A program made the position numbers and the translations under genes. This document shows, piece by piece, positions 9,288 to 17,078 of a DNA stretch of 64,000 bases. The stretch lies in assembly GCF_018128225.1 (NCBI RefSeq), contig NZ_CP072377.1:496001-560000 (forward strand), given 5' to 3'. Within the stretch, counting starts at the first letter, position 1. Each line of letters begins with the position of its first letter. The notes under the pieces are model-generated. The model was not told the origin of the DNA, ran no database searches, and saw only the letters and a list, made by a program, of their open reading frames with translations. Source of the stretch: Leptotrichia sp. oral taxon 218. Lineage in GTDB: Bacteria; Fusobacteriota; Fusobacteriia; Fusobacteriales; Leptotrichiaceae.

Positions 9288-9366
9288 AGCTATCAAACTT
9301 CTTAGAAAATTTTTAAATATTTTTAAAGATTTTAGAACCCTGCGACTTTAGTCGTGGGAGGTTCAG
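9200..9366 (+). ncRNA. Candidate omega RNA scaffold, IStron copy 1
   Basis: In IS605-type elements the TnpB guide RNA spans the tnpB 3' end to the right element end, and the flanking DNA supplies the guide. Here the interval contains the end of tnpB, the AT-rich segment after 9288 that is conserved in all three copies, and the subterminal hairpin at 9339-9358. The guide would begin at 9367 (AAAAAGACTATTTTAGC). The 5' boundary is a guess. The RNA shares its 3' boundary with the predicted intron 3' splice site, so splicing and guide production should exclude each other. Confidence 0.55.
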
Positions 9367-9579
9367 AAAAAGACTATTTTAGCAGCTGATGGAGTAATAG
9401 GTCTACAGACGATCAAATATTTAAATTTGGTAAATTCAGAAAAATTTTTAGCAGAATATCACAAATTGCAAATAGAATATTATAACGCCGTCGTAAAAAA
9501 TAATCCAAAGCAAAAGGTATTTTTAGCAGGTTGGTTAAACAGAGTTAAAAGAAAAGAAAGTTATTTGAGAAATGTTTAA
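9367..9579 (+). CDS. GH108-type muramidase, exon 2
   Basis: The 70-codon continuation of the gene split at 7460. It reads KKTILAADGVIGLQTIKYLN, matching the C-terminal putative peptidoglycan-binding part of GH108 proteins (the DGxxGxxT motif), then a helical end with AGWLNRVKR. There is no start codon or ribosome site at its 5' end, so it is only meaningful when joined to exon 1. The junction codons are TAT|AAA. It ends in TAA at 9577-9579, followed by an A-rich spacer before speE. Confidence 0.85.
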   Translation, partial: KKTILAADGVIGLQTIKYLNLVNSEKFLAEYHKLQIEYYNAVVKNNPKQKVFLAGWLNRVKRKESYLRNV

Positions 9580-9693
9580 AAATTTTAAAATAAAATAATT
9601 AATAAAAAAAAATAAAATAAAAAATAAGAAAATTTGAAACAGATAGAAAAATAAAAAAAATAAATCTATAAAATAATAAAGAAAGGGGAAATT

Positions 9694-10539
9694 ATGGAAC
9701 TTTGGTATACGGAAGAACATACAAAAGATGTTCGTTTTTCAATAAAAGTTGACAAGCAGTTAGTCAGTTTTAAAAGTGAGTTTCAAAGAATTGATATTTT
9801 TGAATCGAAAGAGTTTGGGAAATTTTTGACGCTGGATGGATTTATGATGCTTACAGAAAAAGATGAGTTTATTTATCACGAAATGATAACTCATATTCCG
9901 ATGGCAGTTAATCCAAATGCAAAGAAAATACTTGTAATTGGCGCAGGAGATGGTGGAACAGTAAGAGAACTTGTAAAATACGATCATATTGAAAAAATAG
10001 ATATGGTTGAAATTGATAAAGCTGTAGTTGACCTGTGCCGTGAATTTTTACCAACAACTGCTTGTAAATTAGATGATAAAAGAGTAAATATATATTATGA
10101 AGATGGCTTAAAATTTGTCAGATCAAAACATAATGAATACGACATTGTAATTGTCGATTCCACAGATCCTTTTGGACCAGGAGAAGATCTGTTTACAAGG
10201 GAGTTTTATGGAAATTGCTTTAATGCTCTAAAAGATGACGGAATACTTGTCAATCAGCATGAAAGTCCTTATTATGAAGCCGATGCAATTGCATCAAAAA
10301 GAGCAAATAAACAGCTAAGAGCTGTCTTTCCGTTTGCAACAGTTTATCAGCTTCACATTCCAACATATCCATCAGGACACTGGCTATTTGGATTTGCTTC
10401 AAAAAAATATAATCCAGTAACTGACTTAAAAGCTGATATCTGGAACAGTTTTGGGATAAAGACGAAATACTATAATACAGAACTTCACAAAGGAGCTTTT
10501 GCGCTGCCAAATTATGTAAAAGAACTCATTAGTGATTAG
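9694..10539 (+). CDS. speE: Spermidine synthase
   Basis: Transfers the aminopropyl group from decarboxylated S-adenosylmethionine (made by SpeD) to putrescine. The 281-aa protein has the N-terminal beta domain (ELWYTEEH), the QRIDIFES and DEFIYHEM substrate-site motifs, the Rossmann glycine motif VIGAGDGGTVRE with the following acidic VEID, and IVDSTDPFGPGE containing the gatekeeping loop aspartates. Length is typical. It starts at an ATG behind AAAGGGGA. It lies downstream of the intron-split GH108 gene, so part of its transcription may depend on read-through across the IStron. Confidence 0.96.
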   Translation: MELWYTEEHTKDVRFSIKVDKQLVSFKSEFQRIDIFESKEFGKFLTLDGFMMLTEKDEFIYHEMITHIPMAVNPNAKKILVIGAGDGGTVRELVKYDHIEKIDMVEIDKAVVDLCREFLPTTACKLDDKRVNIYYEDGLKFVRSKHNEYDIVIVDSTDPFGPGEDLFTREFYGNCFNALKDDGILVNQHESPYYEADAIASKRANKQLRAVFPFATVYQLHIPTYPSGHWLFGFASKKYNPVTDLKADIWNSFGIKTKYYNTELHKGAFALPNYVKELISD

Positions 10540-10603
10540 TTAATTACTAAATGTATTTTTATTAAATTAAATAAAAAAATAAGATAACGAAATAAATTTT
10601 GTG

Positions 10604-10632
10604 TTGAAATTATGGGAATAATAGTGTATTAT
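10604..10632 (+). promoter_or_regulatory. Candidate promoter for asd
   Basis: TTGAAA (10604-10609), a 17-bp spacer and TATTAT (10627-10632) precede asd by 34 nt. No lysine-riboswitch-like structure fits the short leader. Confidence 0.55.
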
Positions 10633-10666
10633 ATTTATATATTTTAATTTAAAAGGAGATTTTACA

Positions 10667-11668
10667 ATGAGTAAAAAATATAGTGTAGCAGTTGTGGGAG
10701 CAACTGGATTAGTGGGAAGAACTTTTTTAAAAGTGTTAAAAGAGAGAAATTTTCCAGTGGGAGAACTTTATCTTTATGCATCAGCTAGATCGGCAGGGAA
10801 AAAAGTTGAATGGAATGGAAAAGAGTACACAGTTATCGAATTAAAAGATGAAAATATAAGAGATGACATTGATGTGGCTTTATTTTCTGCAGGTGGAAAA
10901 GCTTCACTTGAATTTGCACCAAAATTTAGAGATAAAGGTGCTGTAGTAGTCGACAATAGTAGTGCTTGGAGAATGGAAAAAAATATTCCATTAGTTGTGC
11001 CGGAAGCAAACCCAGAAGCATTAGAAAATCATCCTGGAATTATTGCAAATCCAAATTGCTCGACAATTCAAGTTATGCCTGTACTAAAAGTATTACAAGA
11101 AAAATATGGACTAAAAAGGGTAGTTTACTCGACTTATCAAGCTGTGGCAGGTTCTGGACAAAAAGGATTAGATGATCTAGAAAATAATTTAAAAGGAAAA
11201 CCTTCAACAAATTATCCTCATCAAATTGCTTTTAATGCATTGCCACACATAGATGTATTTTTAGATAACGGATACACAAAAGAAGAAGAAAAAATGATAA
11301 ACGAAACAAGAAAAATTTTAAATTTACCAGATTTAAAAGTTACTGCAACTTGTGTAAGAGTGCCAGTTAAATTTGGACATGGAGTTTCAGTGAATGTGGA
11401 ATTGGAAAAACCATTTGAATTAGCAGATGTTGTAAAAGCGTTTGAAGAAAAAGAAGGAGTAATTGTTCAAAACGACGGAAAAAACAATGTTTATCCAATG
11501 CCAATAATTGCACAGGACACAGATGAAGTTTATGTCGGAAGAATAAGAAGAGATGACACAGTTGAAAGCGGTCTTAATTTATGGGTAGTTGCTGACAACA
11601 TAAGAAAAGGTGCGGCTACAAACACAATTCAAATTGCAGAAACTTTGATAAAAGAAGGAAAGTTATAG
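10667..11668 (+). CDS. asd: Aspartate-semialdehyde dehydrogenase
   Basis: NADPH-dependent reduction of aspartyl phosphate to aspartate semialdehyde, the branch point to lysine/diaminopimelate, threonine and methionine. The 333-aa protein starts with the nucleotide-binding VAVVGATGLVGRTF. It carries the catalytic Cys131 in NPNCSTIQ, and RVPVKFGHG with the proton-relay histidine. AGSGQKG is the substrate loop. Length and motif order match the standard bacterial enzyme. It has its own promoter and is followed by a strong hairpin terminator at 11720-11752, so it is probably monocistronic. Confidence 0.96.
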   Translation: MSKKYSVAVVGATGLVGRTFLKVLKERNFPVGELYLYASARSAGKKVEWNGKEYTVIELKDENIRDDIDVALFSAGGKASLEFAPKFRDKGAVVVDNSSAWRMEKNIPLVVPEANPEALENHPGIIANPNCSTIQVMPVLKVLQEKYGLKRVVYSTYQAVAGSGQKGLDDLENNLKGKPSTNYPHQIAFNALPHIDVFLDNGYTKEEEKMINETRKILNLPDLKVTATCVRVPVKFGHGVSVNVELEKPFELADVVKAFEEKEGVIVQNDGKNNVYPMPIIAQDTDEVYVGRIRRDDTVESGLNLWVVADNIRKGAATNTIQIAETLIKEGKL

Positions 11669-11719
11669 AGATAAAAAAACACGAAAAAATAAGATAAAGC
11701 AATAAAAATTAAAAAAATT

Positions 11720-11752
11720 AACTAATTATTTTATAATAATTAGTTTTTTTTA
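11720..11752 (+). terminator. Rho-independent terminator after asd
   Basis: A perfect 11-bp stem (AACTAATTATT / AATAATTAGTT) with a 4-nt loop, followed by a run of eight or more T. Confidence 0.85.
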
Positions 11753-11853
11753 TGTAAAATATAAAAGAAAAAAATGGAAAAAACGCAGAAAAACCTGCTA
11801 TTTATGCTTTTTTGAAAAAAATTAGAAAACTAATATAAAATTAAAAAAAAATC

Positions 11854-11882
11854 TTGAAATTTTTTTGAAAATAGTGTAAAAT
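11854..11882 (+). promoter_or_regulatory. Candidate promoter for the SurA-like gene
   Basis: TTGAAA (11854-11859), a 17-bp spacer and TAAAAT (11877-11882), 51 nt before the start codon. Confidence 0.5.
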
Positions 11883-11933
11883 AATTGAGTAACAAAATAA
11901 AATAAAATAAAAATAATAAAACTAGGAGATACA

Positions 11934-12728
11934 ATGGCTAAAAAAGAAGAAAAAATTGAAAAAACAAAATTGACTTTGACTGAAGACGAAATAAAAGATT
12001 TAAATGAAGATGGAATAAAAAATCTTTTGATTAATAAAGCAATTTTGGATACAGCAAAAAAATATGAATTTACAGATGAAGAAAAAGAAGAATTTGATTA
12101 TTTCTACAAAAATGAAAAAAATAAATTTTTCGTTGCAAAATTAATCGAAGGAAAAATTTCAGTAAATGAAAATGAAGTTACAGAAATTTACACTAAAAAT
12201 AAAGCAAATTTCGATGCTCAAAATATTCCTTTTTCACAAGCAAAAGAAATTATCCAAAGAGATTTGTTAAACCAACAAGTTGCAACTCTTGAAGCTGAAG
12301 AATTAGATAAATTAGTTCAAGAAATGGAAGATAAAGTGGAAATTACAAAAGAAGAAATTTTATTTTCTAAAGGAAATTCAGAAGTTTTAAAAACATTGAT
12401 TGTTGGAAAAATAATTGCTAAAAAAATGGAAGAAAAAGATTTTGAAGAAAAAAATAAAAAAGATTTGGAAATCGTTAAAGATAATGTTTACATTAACTAT
12501 TACTTGGATTTACAAGTTAGAAAAAATGTAAAAGTGACTCAAGAAGAAATTACAGAAATTTATGAAAGAGAAAAAGCAAAATTAGGAAATGTGACTCCAA
12601 ACAGCGCATACCAACAAATTGCAAATGGTTTATTAAACAACAAAGCTGTGCAAGAAAGAAACAACTTAATTGATCAAATTGCAAAAGACTATAATGTAGA
12701 AGAAGTTGCAAAAGAATATATTAAATAA
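11934..12728 (+). CDS. Cytoplasmic SurA/trigger-factor-like helical protein
   Basis: A 264-aa, highly charged, helical protein without a signal peptide or membrane segment. Two regions look alike: KISVNENEVTEIYTKNK with a following SQAKEIIQRDLLNQQ (about residues 75-120), and KVTQEEITEIYEREKAK with AYQQIANGLLNNKA (about 200-245). Both have the pattern seen in the N-terminal chaperone domain of SurA/PrsA-type peptidyl-prolyl isomerases, where a peptide-binding helix pair flanks the isomerase domain. No parvulin domain is present. I infer a chaperone-like fold, but the function is unknown. It has its own promoter and terminator. Confidence 0.6.
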   Translation: MAKKEEKIEKTKLTLTEDEIKDLNEDGIKNLLINKAILDTAKKYEFTDEEKEEFDYFYKNEKNKFFVAKLIEGKISVNENEVTEIYTKNKANFDAQNIPFSQAKEIIQRDLLNQQVATLEAEELDKLVQEMEDKVEITKEEILFSKGNSEVLKTLIVGKIIAKKMEEKDFEEKNKKDLEIVKDNVYINYYLDLQVRKNVKVTQEEITEIYEREKAKLGNVTPNSAYQQIANGLLNNKAVQERNNLIDQIAKDYNVEEVAKEYIK

Positions 12729-12744
12729 TATAAATAAAAAATTA

Positions 12745-12791
12745 AACTATATCTAAAAAATATTAAATTAATTTTAGATATAGTTTTTTTA
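12745..12791. terminator. Bidirectional terminator between convergent genes
   Basis: A 14-bp perfect stem (AACTATATCTAAAA / TTTTAGATATAGTT) flanked by A-runs on one side and T-runs on the other. It serves the plus-strand SurA-like gene and the minus-strand outer-membrane gene. Confidence 0.8.
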
Positions 12792-12798
12792 ATTTTTT

Positions 12799-13860
12799 TT
12801 ATTTTGTCGCTAAACTCACTGTTATTCCAGTTCTCAACTCATTTCTTTCAATTGTTTTTTTATTGTTTTTAGTTTTGTATGTATATCTTTCAAGTGCACT
12901 GTATTTTACAGATGGATTAAGAGTAATTGTTCCAACATTTGTTTCAATCGATTTTTTATATCCAATACCTGTCCAAATCGTAAATGTGTTGTCATATCCT
13001 GTTTTTGCCGTATGTTTTTCATATTCGTTTCCAGGTGAGACAAATGCTGTAAATCCAACAAATGAAGGAGTTGTGTATACTAAATTTGTCACATAATCTA
13101 AATAGACGCTTGATTTTGCTTCTTCATTCGTTGCAGCTATTTTTCCTCTTATATCTCTCAATTTATTTAGTAAATTAATGTTATAGCTTAAAGTTCCGTA
13201 TTTTCCTTTTAAAATGTCATTTGAGTTGTTTAAGTTAAGGTTTATTCCCCAACCTTCCCCTTTTCCTCTTGCTAATTTGCTTCCAATTAAATAATAATCG
13301 CCTGTTTTATTATCTTTTATGTCAAAATATGCCAATTGTAAACTAGTTCCTATTTTTTGACCAAATAATTTAAGGTCGAAGGAAGGTCCAAAATAGATTT
13401 CATTTGAAGCTCCTGTAGTTTTATAGCTTCCACTTGTTTTTTCGGCTCTTAGTCTATTCGTCTTATTTTCCCAGCCTAAGTTCCATTTTGTATCAAGATT
13501 TCCTAATTTTAAATTTTTTGTAAGTGAAAACTCTGTTTCCCAAAGTTCGTGTTCCGAAGTTCTTGTACTAGGTTTTCCATAAATTACATCTTGGTTTCTC
13601 AAAATTCTAAAGTTTCCGTCCATATCAAATTCATCTGATAATTTCATCGTCCCAGAAGTTGTGTTTCGAAAACGGCTTCTGTTTCTATTTGATCCTTTAA
13701 ATCCTTTATTCCCTAAGTTATTTGCTTCATCTCCAGTTCTATCTGTATAACGGTTTCTCCATTCACTTTGAAAACTAAGTTTTTTTAATGAATCCTGATT
13801 TGCCAATCCAAATTGCGAAATTACTAAACTCAACAAAATTAATTTTAAAAAATTTCTCAT
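12799..13860 (-). CDS. Outer-membrane beta-barrel protein (porin-like)
   Basis: A 353-aa protein with a Sec signal peptide (MRNFLKLILLSLVISQFGLA, cleavage probably after LA). The remainder is made of alternating polar/apolar strands rich in aromatic, Asn and Gly residues (for example TKWNLGWENKT, YGTLSYNINLL, TIWTGIGYKKS, ELRTGITVSLA), the pattern of a transmembrane barrel. It resembles the outer-membrane porin-like proteins common in Fusobacteriota, but I cannot name a family with certainty. The C-terminus ends in ATK rather than an aromatic residue. It is divergent from the metal-transport operon and converges on the SurA-like gene. Confidence 0.7.
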   Translation of the reverse strand: MRNFLKLILLSLVISQFGLANQDSLKKLSFQSEWRNRYTDRTGDEANNLGNKGFKGSNRNRSRFRNTTSGTMKLSDEFDMDGNFRILRNQDVIYGKPSTRTSEHELWETEFSLTKNLKLGNLDTKWNLGWENKTNRLRAEKTSGSYKTTGASNEIYFGPSFDLKLFGQKIGTSLQLAYFDIKDNKTGDYYLIGSKLARGKGEGWGINLNLNNSNDILKGKYGTLSYNINLLNKLRDIRGKIAATNEEAKSSVYLDYVTNLVYTTPSFVGFTAFVSPGNEYEKHTAKTGYDNTFTIWTGIGYKKSIETNVGTITLNPSVKYSALERYTYKTKNNKKTIERNELRTGITVSLATK

Positions 13861-13997
13861 ACATCTCCTTTACTAAATTTATAGATTTATTTTTATTTTA
13901 TTCACATAAATACTTTATTTTTAGTTTTTGTATATTTTAATTCTTTTGAGTATTTCGTATTGATAGTGAAAAAAATTACTAGTATTTTATCATATTG

Positions 13998-14016
13998 AAA
14001 TTTGTTAGTCAAATTT
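13998..14016. promoter_or_regulatory. Inverted repeat upstream of the metal-uptake promoter
   Basis: AAATTTG (13998-14004) and CAAATTT (14010-14016) form 7-bp inverted arms with a 5-bp spacer, ending 15 bp before the -35 box of the metal-uptake operon. It could be an operator for a zinc or manganese repressor, but the arms are AT-only apart from one G-C pair. Confidence 0.35.
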
Positions 14017-14031
14017 TTTTAAAATAAATAT

Positions 14032-14060
14032 TTGACTTTATAAAAGTTTTGTAGTAAAAT
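14032..14060 (+). promoter_or_regulatory. Candidate promoter for the metal ABC operon
   Basis: TTGACT (14032-14037), 17 bp, TAAAAT (14055-14060). The first start codon follows after 40 nt behind GAAAGGAG. Confidence 0.6.
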
Positions 14061-14100
14061 TTTATTTATAAATAGAATGAAATTTTGAAAGGAGAAAAAA

Positions 14101-15018
14101 ATGAAGAAAATTTTTGTTGCTTTAGTACTTAGTTTAATTGTTGTTTCGTGTGGGAATAAAACTGAAAATGGAAAAGAAAACTTAAAAAATGCTAATTTTT
14201 CAAAAAATCAAAATAAAGAAACTTTAGTTGCGAGTGTTCCGCCATTAAAATGGGTGGTTCAAAGAATAGCAGGAAACGAGTATAATGTGATTTCTGTAAT
14301 TCAGCCGAATATGAATCACGAATTGTTTGAGCCAAAAACAGATGACTTGATAAAACTTGAAAAATCTAAATTATTTTTTACATATGATGCTTTAAATTTT
14401 GAAGAAAAAATTACAAGTACGATTAATGATAAAAATAAGGTTTTGAATGTTTTAAATGGAATTGATCCACATTTGTTTTTGGAAGATCATGATCACGACG
14501 AACATGGTGGACATCATCACGATGAGCATGAACATAATGGGAAGTTTGATCCGCATGTTTGGTTTTCACTAGAGATGATGCCGAAAGTTGCAGAAAATAT
14601 AAAAAATAAATTGGTTGAAACTTATCCGAATCAAAAAGACAAATTTGAGAAAAATTATAATGATTTTATAAAAGAATTGGATGGATTTAAAAAAGAAATT
14701 TCAGAAAAAATGTCTAAAAAAACAAAAAAAGAATTTATGATTTACCATCCAGCTTTGGAATATTTCTTGAAAGGGACTGGAATTGAAGAAGAAGCGATTG
14801 AATCTGAAGGTAAAGAACCATCAGCTAAGCAAATTCAAGAGATAATAAGTGAAGCAAAAGAACATGGAATTTCAACTATTTTAGTGCAACCTCAATTTCC
14901 AAAACAAAGTATTGACATTATTGCAAAAGAAATTCCAAATGCAAAAATTGTAACATTTAATACAGATGAAGAAAATGTTTTTGAAAATTTAAGAAAATTT
15001 GTGGATAGTTTACAATAA
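14101..15018 (+). CDS. znuA: Zinc/manganese ABC transporter substrate-binding lipoprotein (ZnuA-like)
   Basis: A 305-aa cluster A-I binding protein. The signal ends in a lipobox (VVSCG), giving a lipid-anchored periplasmic protein. Metal ligands fit the family: the histidine in MNHELFEP, the DPHVWFS histidine, the YHPALEYF histidine and a late acidic residue. A His/Asp-rich loop lies between (about residues 127-145), with alternating HDHDEH-type runs, typical of zinc rather than manganese binders. It is the first gene of a binding protein-ATPase-permease set. The zinc preference is inference from the His-rich loop. Confidence 0.9.
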   Translation: MKKIFVALVLSLIVVSCGNKTENGKENLKNANFSKNQNKETLVASVPPLKWVVQRIAGNEYNVISVIQPNMNHELFEPKTDDLIKLEKSKLFFTYDALNFEEKITSTINDKNKVLNVLNGIDPHLFLEDHDHDEHGGHHHDEHEHNGKFDPHVWFSLEMMPKVAENIKNKLVETYPNQKDKFEKNYNDFIKELDGFKKEISEKMSKKTKKEFMIYHPALEYFLKGTGIEEEAIESEGKEPSAKQIQEIISEAKEHGISTILVQPQFPKQSIDIIAKEIPNAKIVTFNTDEENVFENLRKFVDSLQ

Positions 15019-15066
15019 TTGTTTTTGTGTAATGAATAAACAGAGTTACAAAATTAAGGGGAAAAG

Positions 15067-15783
15067 ATGCAGAATAATAAGCAAAATAACAAAAAGTTAA
15101 TATCAGTAAAAAATTTGAATTTTAATTATGGAAAAGATGCTATTTTGAGCGATGTTTCGCTAGATATTTATAAAGGGAAAAATGTTGCGATAATTGGGAG
15201 AAATGGTGGCGGAAAGTCAACTTTGGTAAAACTGATGCTTGGTTTTTTGAAGAAAAAATCTGGAGAAATAAATTATTATGTTGACAAGAATAAAATTGGA
15301 TATTTGCCACAAATTAGAGAATTTGATACTTCTTTTCCGATTAATATTTTTGATTTAGTGATTTCAGGACTTACAAAAAAGTCGAATTTATTTAAAAAAT
15401 TTAGTGCAGAAGATAGAAAAAAGACAAATGATTTGCTTGTTGAATTTGGGATTGAAAAATTAAAAGATAAGTTAATTAGTGAAGTATCTGGAGGTCAGTT
15501 GCAAAGGGCCTTGATTGCGAGAGCTTTGATATCGTCGCCAGAGATTTTGTTTTTAGATGAGCCTGAATCTTTTTTGGATAAAAAATTTGAGTTTGAGTTG
15601 TATGAGAAAATAAAACAATTATCGGATTCTACGATTGTTGTAATTTCGCATGAACTGGATAAATTGTGCTGTTATATCGATTCGATTTTTATTGTGGAAG
15701 AAGAAATTCGTATTTTTGAAGATAAAAATGAATTTTTCAAGAGTGAATTTGCTCACAGGCATGTTCATAATCATAAAATTTAG
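15067..15783 (+). CDS. znuC: Zinc/manganese ABC transporter ATP-binding protein (ZnuC-like)
   Basis: A 238-aa ABC ATPase. Walker A is GRNGGGKST at residues 44-52, the Q-loop segment is GYLPQIREFDTSFP as in the metal-importer subfamily, the signature is VSGGQLQRA, Walker B is ILFLDEP and the switch histidine is in VISHELDK. The C-terminus ends in a short histidine-rich tail (HRHVHNHK), seen in some zinc-linked ATPases and perhaps a sensing or buffering feature. It lies 48 nt after the binding protein gene in the same direction. Confidence 0.9.
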   Translation: MQNNKQNNKKLISVKNLNFNYGKDAILSDVSLDIYKGKNVAIIGRNGGGKSTLVKLMLGFLKKKSGEINYYVDKNKIGYLPQIREFDTSFPINIFDLVISGLTKKSNLFKKFSAEDRKKTNDLLVEFGIEKLKDKLISEVSGGQLQRALIARALISSPEILFLDEPESFLDKKFEFELYEKIKQLSDSTIVVISHELDKLCCYIDSIFIVEEEIRIFEDKNEFFKSEFAHRHVHNHKI

Positions 15784-15908
15784 ATTTTTAGCTAACGATT
15801 ATTAAAAATATAAATTTTTCAAAAATAGTAAGAATACAGTAAAATTAATAAGTCATAAAAATATTAATATTTTTACAAAAAAGGAAATGCATAAAGAATG
15901 GGAGAAAA

Positions 15909-16748
15909 ATGGAATTTTTAGAAATTTTTAACTATGCTTTCATGAGAAATGCTCTTATTGTAGGGATTTTATCAAGCATTTGTTGTGGAATAATAGGAAC
16001 TTACATAGTAAACAAAAAAATGGTGTTCATATCGTCGAGTATCAGTCACGCTTCATATGGTGGAATCGGAATTGGAGTATATTTAATATATTTTTTCAAA
16101 TTGCCACTAAATGATCCATTGATTTTTGGATTAATATTTTCAATATTATCGGGAGTATTGATACTTATACTAAAAGATTTTTTTGGTGTAAATGGTGATT
16201 TAGGAATTGGAATAATGATGTCATTTGGAATGGCGATTGGAATTATATTTTCTTTTATGACGCCAGGCTATCAAGCAGATATGTCAACTTATCTTTTTGG
16301 AAATATTTTGTTGTCAAATAGCACAAATATAATTTCGCTATTAATTTTAGACATTATTACAACTATATTTTTCGTAATTTTCTACAAAGCAATAGTTTAT
16401 TCAAGTTTTGATGAAAATTTTTATAAATTATATGGCGTACCAGTCAAGTTTGTAAATTATTTTATGATTATAATAATTTCATCAGCGATTATTATAAATA
16501 TAAAAACAATTGGAATTATTCTAATAATCTCAATTTTAACAATACCACAAGCAACAGCGGCAATTATCGCAAGAAAATACAGTGTAATAATATATTTGTC
16601 AATATTATTCTCATTTTTAGGAATATTATTCGGATTATTATTCTCATATATTTTCAATATTCCATCAGGACCAGCTATAATAGTGGCTTTGATTGTTATA
16701 ATGTTAATTGTGAAAATGGGAGATTTTGTGAAAAAGAAAATAGGATAA
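15909..16748 (+). CDS. znuB: Zinc/manganese ABC transporter permease (ZnuB-like, ABC-3 family)
   Basis: A 279-aa very hydrophobic protein with about eight membrane helices. The conserved ISSSISHASYGGIGIG segment after the second helix is the ABC-3 family signature (S-x-S-H-A). GVPVKFVNYFMIIIISS and IISILTIPQATAAIIARKYS near the end match the ABC-3 coupling region. It completes the importer with the adjacent binding protein and ATPase. The 125-bp gap to the ATPase gene holds no obvious gene. A terminator follows. Confidence 0.9.
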   Translation: MEFLEIFNYAFMRNALIVGILSSICCGIIGTYIVNKKMVFISSSISHASYGGIGIGVYLIYFFKLPLNDPLIFGLIFSILSGVLILILKDFFGVNGDLGIGIMMSFGMAIGIIFSFMTPGYQADMSTYLFGNILLSNSTNIISLLILDIITTIFFVIFYKAIVYSSFDENFYKLYGVPVKFVNYFMIIIISSAIIINIKTIGIILIISILTIPQATAAIIARKYSVIIYLSILFSFLGILFGLLFSYIFNIPSGPAIIVALIVIMLIVKMGDFVKKKIG

Positions 16749-16825
16749 ATTCAGTAAATTAAATTAATTTTTAAATTAAAAATATTATAATTATAGATTA
16801 TTATTAAATTTAAAGATAAAAAAAT

Positions 16826-16860
16826 AAAGCACTGAGAAAAAAATTTCTTGGTGCTTTTTA
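16826..16860 (+). terminator. Terminator after the metal ABC operon
   Basis: Stem AAAGCACTGAGAAA paired with TTTCTTGGTGCTTT (with G-U pairs), followed by T's. The rest of the 16749-17078 intergenic stretch holds only this terminator and the promoter at 17021. Confidence 0.8.
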
Positions 16861-17020
16861 TAATTATTTTTATTTTTTAAAATATATATTCGAATCAATT
16901 TGAAATTAAACTAATGAAATGGTAAAAATTTAGGTTTTAAGTAAATAGCCATAGCTTTTAAGTTTGGTTTTAATATACAATTTTTTAAAAAAGTTTATTT
17001 AGTCATTAATCAAATAAACA

Positions 17021-17049
17021 TTGATTTTATTTGATTTTTCAAATATAAT
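17021..17049 (+). promoter_or_regulatory. Candidate promoter for the M20 amidohydrolase
   Basis: TTGATT (17021-17026), 17 bp, TATAAT (17044-17049), 29 nt before the start codon. Confidence 0.6.
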
Positions 17050-17078
17050 ATAGGAAACAAAAAGAGAAAGAAGTGATA

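Larger units (their letters stand above)
7461..9366 (+). mobile_element. IStron copy 1: group I intron plus IS605-type tnpB
   Basis: A 1906-bp element with the same ends as the copies at 23181 and 32014. It starts TAAATAGTACAAG directly after TTTAT and ends GGTTCAG. Near each end lies a similar hairpin containing CGAC-loop-GTCG (7478-7498 and 9339-9358), the subterminal palindromes expected for IS200/IS605 ends. Inside are a group I intron core, a tnpB gene and a 3' region where an omega RNA is expected. No Y1 TnpA gene is present, so mobilisation would need TnpA from elsewhere. Exact boundaries come from comparing the three copies and from the in-frame repair of the host gene when the element is removed. 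Confidence 0.9.

Noticed and set aside
7478-9358. Repeated CGAC-loop-GTCG hairpins as a CRISPR or dispersed repeat
   Set aside because: They occur only once near each end of the three IStrons and fit IS605 subterminal palindromes.
10540-10666. Lysine riboswitch before asd
   Set aside because: The leader between promoter and start is about 34 nt, far too short, and no such structure is visible.
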